NCBI GenBank assembly: GCA_024684175.1
Contig: JAIKXJ010000010.1
Span: 1 to 42,466, forward strand
Direction: 5' to 3'
DNA length: 42,466 nucleotides
DNA from: Erysipelotrichaceae bacterium
GTDB taxonomy: Bacteria > Bacillota_I > Bacilli_A > Erysipelotrichales > Erysipelotrichaceae
The notes beneath the pieces are model-generated. The model ran no database searches, was not told the origin of the DNA, and saw nothing but the letters and a program-made list of their open reading frames with translations. Below are positions 39,114 to 42,466 of the stretch, piece by piece. Numbering within the stretch: position 1 is the first letter of the stretch; each line of letters begins with the position of its first letter. The translations under genes and the position numbers were made by a program.

Positions 39114-40634
39114 ATGAAACGTACGTTATTGATCTTCTTATCTCTCTTCCTTCTCTGCAGCTGTTCTTCCAAAAAGCTGACCGACGAAGAGATCTATGCG
39201 ATGGTGAAGGAAAACAATTCTGCGGCGAAACTGAAAGAACGTTTCAAGAACATCTCTTATAAGACGGAAGAGGAAGGAAAGAAGTGTTCCTATTACGATG
39301 ACAAAGAAAAGACGTTTAGATTCTCATACGACGAGAAAGGCAATGTCGGAAAGACAGAGAAGTATGAGAAGGACTTCTTATATGCGATGAATGAAGATGC
39401 TTCGTTCTCTCAGCTCGTCGTCTTAAAAGAAAAGAAGGATGTCTGGGCAAAGGCCGAAGAGTTGCTGGAGGCACTGGAATTCGAATCGGTCGAAAGGACC
39501 GATGCTTTCTACATCCTTTCCGCCCGGGTCGATCAAAAGAAGCTGGCAGATCTTTACGGAGCGGACAAAGATGTCGTATCGGCAACGATGAACCTTCTCT
39601 GCGACAAAGAGGGGATCCTCATCAGCGTACAGAACGAGACGTTGACACGTGCGGGCGGCGACAAGGAAGTCTTGGAGGAATTCGAGGTCTTCTATGACAA
39701 GGGGATGACCGAGACCGATGCAGCCAAGTTTTTGGAGGATCATTTTGCGCAGCGGAAGGATTTCCGCAGCTGTACGCTCATCCTCGATGAAGAGGGAAAA
39801 GAGAAAACGACAGTCCAGTACAATATCGCCAAAGGCGATCACTCGGGCGTCTTATTGGATGAAGGTTTCAAAGTCATCAGCCGCCTGTCGGTCAACGACG
39901 AACCGGATATGGAAAACGATGTGACATACTACATCACGGATAAGGACAGTAAAGAAATGGAAAAGGAACATGAAGGGACTCTGAGTCCGGACAACGTCTA
40001 CAGCGACGATGCCTCGGGTTTCGTCTCGCTTTCCGATGCCGTACCGGAAGTCCTGCTGGAGATCCGCTACGCGACTTCTTACAATTTCGTCGGGGAAGCG
40101 ATCGACGGTTATGAGCAGCCTCTGGCGCTTTTGAGCAGGCCGGCAGCGTCGGCGTTGAAGAAGGCAGCCCAGGATCTTTACAAGAAAGGCTATCTGCTCA
40201 AGGTCTACGATGCCTACCGTCCGCAAAGAGCGGTCGAACATTTCAAGCGCTGGGCGGCGGAGATCAACGATACCCGGATGAAGGCGGTCTTCTATCCGGA
40301 GGTCGACAAGAAGGATCTCTTCGATCTGGGTTATGTTGCGCCAGAATCTTCTCATTCGAGAGGCAGCACAGTCGATCTGACGCTGGTCGATATGAAGACC
40401 GGAAAGGAAGTCGATATGGGTTCGTCCTTCGACCTGTTTGCGGAGATCTCACATTCCGACTATGAAGGGGAGCTCAGCGAAGAACAGCTGAACAACCGGA
40501 GGATCCTGAAAGAGGCGATGGAAGCCCAGGGCTTCGAAGTGCTCAAGGAAGAATGGTGGCACTTCACTTTGAAGGATGAACCGTATCCGCAGACCTATTT
40601 CGACTTTGCGGTGACGATGGACAGTTTTCAATGA
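39114..40634 (+). CDS. Lipoprotein with C-terminal VanX-like D-Ala-D-Ala dipeptidase domain
   Basis: A 506-residue fusion. MKRTLLIFLSLFLLCSC is a lipoprotein signal. Residues about 20-300 are an unrecognised acidic alpha/beta region with no known motif. Residues about 305-500 match VanX/D-alanyl-D-alanine dipeptidases (peptidase M15D): VLLEIRYATSYNFVGEAIDGY, YDAYRPQRAVEHF, zinc ligands His and Asp in SSHSRGSTVDLTL, the EEWWHF motif with catalytic Glu and third His ligand. On the cell surface it could trim D,D-dipeptides from peptidoglycan or medium; vancomycin resistance is not implied because no vanH or vanA partner is near. It overlaps the next gene by four bases. Confidence 0.87.
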   Translation: MKRTLLIFLSLFLLCSCSSKKLTDEEIYAMVKENNSAAKLKERFKNISYKTEEEGKKCSYYDDKEKTFRFSYDEKGNVGKTEKYEKDFLYAMNEDASFSQLVVLKEKKDVWAKAEELLEALEFESVERTDAFYILSARVDQKKLADLYGADKDVVSATMNLLCDKEGILISVQNETLTRAGGDKEVLEEFEVFYDKGMTETDAAKFLEDHFAQRKDFRSCTLILDEEGKEKTTVQYNIAKGDHSGVLLDEGFKVISRLSVNDEPDMENDVTYYITDKDSKEMEKEHEGTLSPDNVYSDDASGFVSLSDAVPEVLLEIRYATSYNFVGEAIDGYEQPLALLSRPAASALKKAAQDLYKKGYLLKVYDAYRPQRAVEHFKRWAAEINDTRMKAVFYPEVDKKDLFDLGYVAPESSHSRGSTVDLTLVDMKTGKEVDMGSSFDLFAEISHSDYEGELSEEQLNNRRILKEAMEAQGFEVLKEEWWHFTLKDEPYPQTYFDFAVTMDSFQ

Positions 40635-42025
40635 ATGCGTATGAGATATTCATAGACGATCCTTCCGGCGATCTGCCTTTGATCGATCGGGGACGGGATC
40701 TCAACGTCTGGGGCCGGCTGAAGGGACGGATCGATGAAGACATGTGCCTGCGCGTCGGACTCTTCGATGTACAAGGGCATCTTTTGCGTCAGGCCTCTTC
40801 TCACAAAAAGAAGGACAAGTCGCTGTTCACTGACTTTGCGGGGCTAACTTCCTATGAGGAGAGTCTCGATCCGCATAAGGAGAAGCTGAAGGACTTCGGT
40901 TTTCCCGAACTGCTCGTCAAAGATCTGAAAGACCCTTATGCATCGTTGGGCGATGCGACGATCAAATGTTTCTATGGTGATGCTTCCTTCAAAGCGATCA
41001 TCGTCTCCGGAACGGACCGCAGCCACGGGCGGATCTTCGATACCGGCATGGATCTTGCGGATGAAAACGGACATCCCTATACCTGTCTGGAAAAGGGAGA
41101 TTATGTCCTGCGGGCGAGTCTGTATGACGGACAGGGAAAGCTTTGTGCGGAATGCGAAAAGCCGATCCGCATCGATGTGCGCAAGGAAGCCGTCATCGTC
41201 CGTTTCAATCCCGTCAAACACAAGGAACGCATGATCGACTGGTGCAAACAAAACAGTCTGACCATCGTCAACGACACGCTGCCCGGCTACCTGGAAGCCT
41301 ATCTGGGGACCTGGTACTATCACATGGGCGTATTGCCGTACTACCGTTCCAACGATATCGCCGTCTATCAGGACGCGAAAGTCTCGATGTTCGTCTATCT
41401 TTGCGATCCGACATCGACCTCGTATGCCACGGAACTGGCGTACCTGCAGACCAAAGGACAGGTCGGAAACAAAGACCTGTTCAAGGCCTACCGCTACGAC
41501 ATCGGCGAGGCGTACCTGGGACAGGGCAAGTCTTATGCAAGGACGGGAAAGATCGAAGAGTTTCATGAAGATCTGCATCTTTACCGCATCGACCGGGTCA
41601 ATGAAGATGCCAAAGAAAATGTCTTTGACCTGAGTGAGAAATGCATCAGAGATGTCTTCTATGATACGGAGCACATCAAAGTAAGGGCAGGCGACAGAGT
41701 CGCTTTCTGCGGCGTCGTGCGGCCTTTGCAGCTGAAGAGCGAAGATATCGTATTGAACGATGACAACACTTACACCGTCAATCACGAGGTGAAGTATATC
41801 CGTTATCTCATCGATGACGGGGAAAGTGTCAGGGAAATAAAAAAAGAAATGCTGATGGAGAGGATCGACGGATCATCGATCGGGACCTCCGTCTATGAGT
41901 TCTATCATATCTTTGAGTTCAAAGAAGAGGATCGGGGAAAGAAGATAGTATTTTCCCTGGAAATATGGAACGATCGGGAACGGATGTCCGCTCAGATCGT
42001 AAGAACGGAAACGGAGGTACTTTAA
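40631..42025 (+). CDS. Unrecognised 464-residue protein beside an alpha-fucosidase
   Basis: I cannot place this protein. It has no signal peptide or membrane helix, so it is probably cytoplasmic. The N-terminal 190 residues look like two beta-sandwich-like modules (NVWGRLKGRIDEDMCLRVGLFDVQGHLLRQ; LEKGDYVLRASLYDGQGKLCAE). The central part (about 195-330) has LPGYLEAYLGTWYYHMGVLPYYRSNDIAVYQ and GEAYLGQGKSYARTGKIEEFHEDLHLYRIDRV. The C-terminal 120 residues are beta-rich. Overlap with the VanX-like gene and a one-base gap to the fucosidase put it in one operon; a carbohydrate-related role is a guess. Confidence 0.85.
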   Translation: MNAYEIFIDDPSGDLPLIDRGRDLNVWGRLKGRIDEDMCLRVGLFDVQGHLLRQASSHKKKDKSLFTDFAGLTSYEESLDPHKEKLKDFGFPELLVKDLKDPYASLGDATIKCFYGDASFKAIIVSGTDRSHGRIFDTGMDLADENGHPYTCLEKGDYVLRASLYDGQGKLCAECEKPIRIDVRKEAVIVRFNPVKHKERMIDWCKQNSLTIVNDTLPGYLEAYLGTWYYHMGVLPYYRSNDIAVYQDAKVSMFVYLCDPTSTSYATELAYLQTKGQVGNKDLFKAYRYDIGEAYLGQGKSYARTGKIEEFHEDLHLYRIDRVNEDAKENVFDLSEKCIRDVFYDTEHIKVRAGDRVAFCGVVRPLQLKSEDIVLNDDNTYTVNHEVKYIRYLIDDGESVREIKKEMLMERIDGSSIGTSVYEFYHIFEFKEEDRGKKIVFSLEIWNDRERMSAQIVRTETEVL

Positions 42026-42026
42026 G

Positions 42027-42466
42027 ATGGAGTACATGAAAAGAAAAGACTATGAGAAGATGATCGCCGACAGCCGCGATGAGCGAATGGACTGGTGGCG
42101 GCAAGCCCGTTTCGGGATGTTCGTCCATTACGGCCTGTATTCAATCATCGGCCGGCATGAATGGGTCATGTCGATGGAGGGCATCGACAAGGAAGACTAT
42201 GAAAAGTATGCCGATCAGTTCCTCCCGGAAGAAGGGTGCTGCGAAAAGTGGGCGAAGCTGGCCAAAGAAGCCGGTATGAAGTATATGGTCCTGACGACCA
42301 GACACCACGAAGGCTTCTCGCTCTGGGATTCCAAGGTCAACCCTTACAACAGCGTCAACTACGGCTGTCACCGCGACATCGTGAGAGAATTCGTCGATGC
42401 CTGCCGCAAATATGATCTCAAGATCGGTTTTTATTCTTCCGTCATGGACTGGCATCATCCGGACGG
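42027..42466 (+). CDS. Alpha-L-fucosidase, GH29 (3' partial)
   Basis: Starts at ATG 42027, nine bases after GGAGG, and runs off the end of the window after 146 codons. It carries the N-terminal GH29 hallmarks: DWWRQARFGMFVHYGLYSI, EWVMS, KYMVLTTRHHEGFSLWDS, and IGFYSSVMDWHHPD. These form the substrate pocket; the catalytic Asp and Glu lie beyond the window. There is no signal peptide, so it would act on imported fucosylated sugars. It follows the unrecognised gene after one base. Confidence 0.88.
   Translation, partial: MEYMKRKDYEKMIADSRDERMDWWRQARFGMFVHYGLYSIIGRHEWVMSMEGIDKEDYEKYADQFLPEEGCCEKWAKLAKEAGMKYMVLTTRHHEGFSLWDSKVNPYNSVNYGCHRDIVREFVDACRKYDLKIGFYSSVMDWHHPD

Noticed and set aside
39114..40634. 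A vancomycin-resistance gene
   Set aside because: Only the dipeptidase domain resembles VanX. It is fused to a lipoprotein and has no ligase, dehydrogenase or VanRS neighbours.
1..42466. Search for CRISPR repeats, insertion sequences, integrases, phage genes or attachment sites
   Set aside because: No spaced direct-repeat array, transposase motif, long terminal inverted repeat or duplicated tRNA end was seen.

Overview
The window looks like chromosomal DNA of a low-redox, fermentative member of the Bacillota, probably a gut Erysipelotrichia-type bacterium. The class-level guess is inference. The support is strong AGGAGG-type ribosome binding sites, PTS sugar uptake, a CcpA-type cre site, a Rex-like operator on an alcohol dehydrogenase, a CIRCE element, MocR, YtrA and RpiR regulators, ECF vitamin transporters, a DUF3842 protein and a tRNA gene with encoded CCA. 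No insertion sequence, phage gene, CRISPR array or integrase was seen. Genes are packed tightly, and many intrinsic terminators overlap or abut the stop codon of the gene they end.

Layout. 1-5 kb: the 3' part of a membrane EAL-GGDEF cyclic-di-GMP protein, a solitary PTS EIIA (crr), a LysR regulator divergent from a YitT-type membrane protein, and a YfcE phosphodiesterase. 5.2-11.4 kb: tRNA-Ser(GGA), then an RpiR regulator divergent from a beta-glucoside operon (6-phospho-beta-glucosidase, PTS EIIBC without EIIA, second 6-phospho-beta-glucosidase, histidine phosphatase). The shared control region has paired inverted repeats and a cre site. 11.4-16 kb: fucO with a Rex-like operator, divergent from an alpha/beta hydrolase and a C69 dipeptidase, then a methyltransferase overlapping a homologue of the Anabaena sensory rhodopsin transducer. 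16-18 kb: a cysteine operon (cysK-cysE) preceded by a 26-codon Cys-rich leader peptide and mutually exclusive antiterminator and terminator hairpins. 18-22.7 kb: a MocR regulator divergent from ECF S component, DUF3842 and a second ECF S component. The second S component has a terminator ending directly against its ribosome binding site. Then come Hsp20 with CIRCE and a second cysteine-synthase-family gene.

22.7-29.3 kb: a lipoprotein 5'-nucleotidase, a YtrA-type regulator with ABC exporter genes under a near-ideal palindromic promoter, a Na/Pi cotransporter and an orphan lipoprotein. 29.4-33.2 kb: a tight five-gene operon of a BAAT-like hydrolase, an aminothiazoline-carboxylate hydrolase-like protein and three consecutive, different SAM methyltransferases; its pathway is unknown to me. 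33.3-39 kb: MATE exporter, saccharopine-dehydrogenase-like oxidoreductase, a zinc-ribbon/TIM44-like membrane protein and a SpoIIE-type phosphatase. 39-42.5 kb: a lipoprotein with a C-terminal VanX-like dipeptidase domain, an unrecognised 464-residue protein and the start of a GH29 alpha-L-fucosidase, all overlapping or touching.

The strongest candidates for new biology are the cysteine leader attenuator (16010-16221), the unclassified leader RNA before the second ECF S component (20410-20535), the hydrolase/triple-methyltransferase operon, and the leaderless promoters of the YitT-like and MATE membrane proteins.
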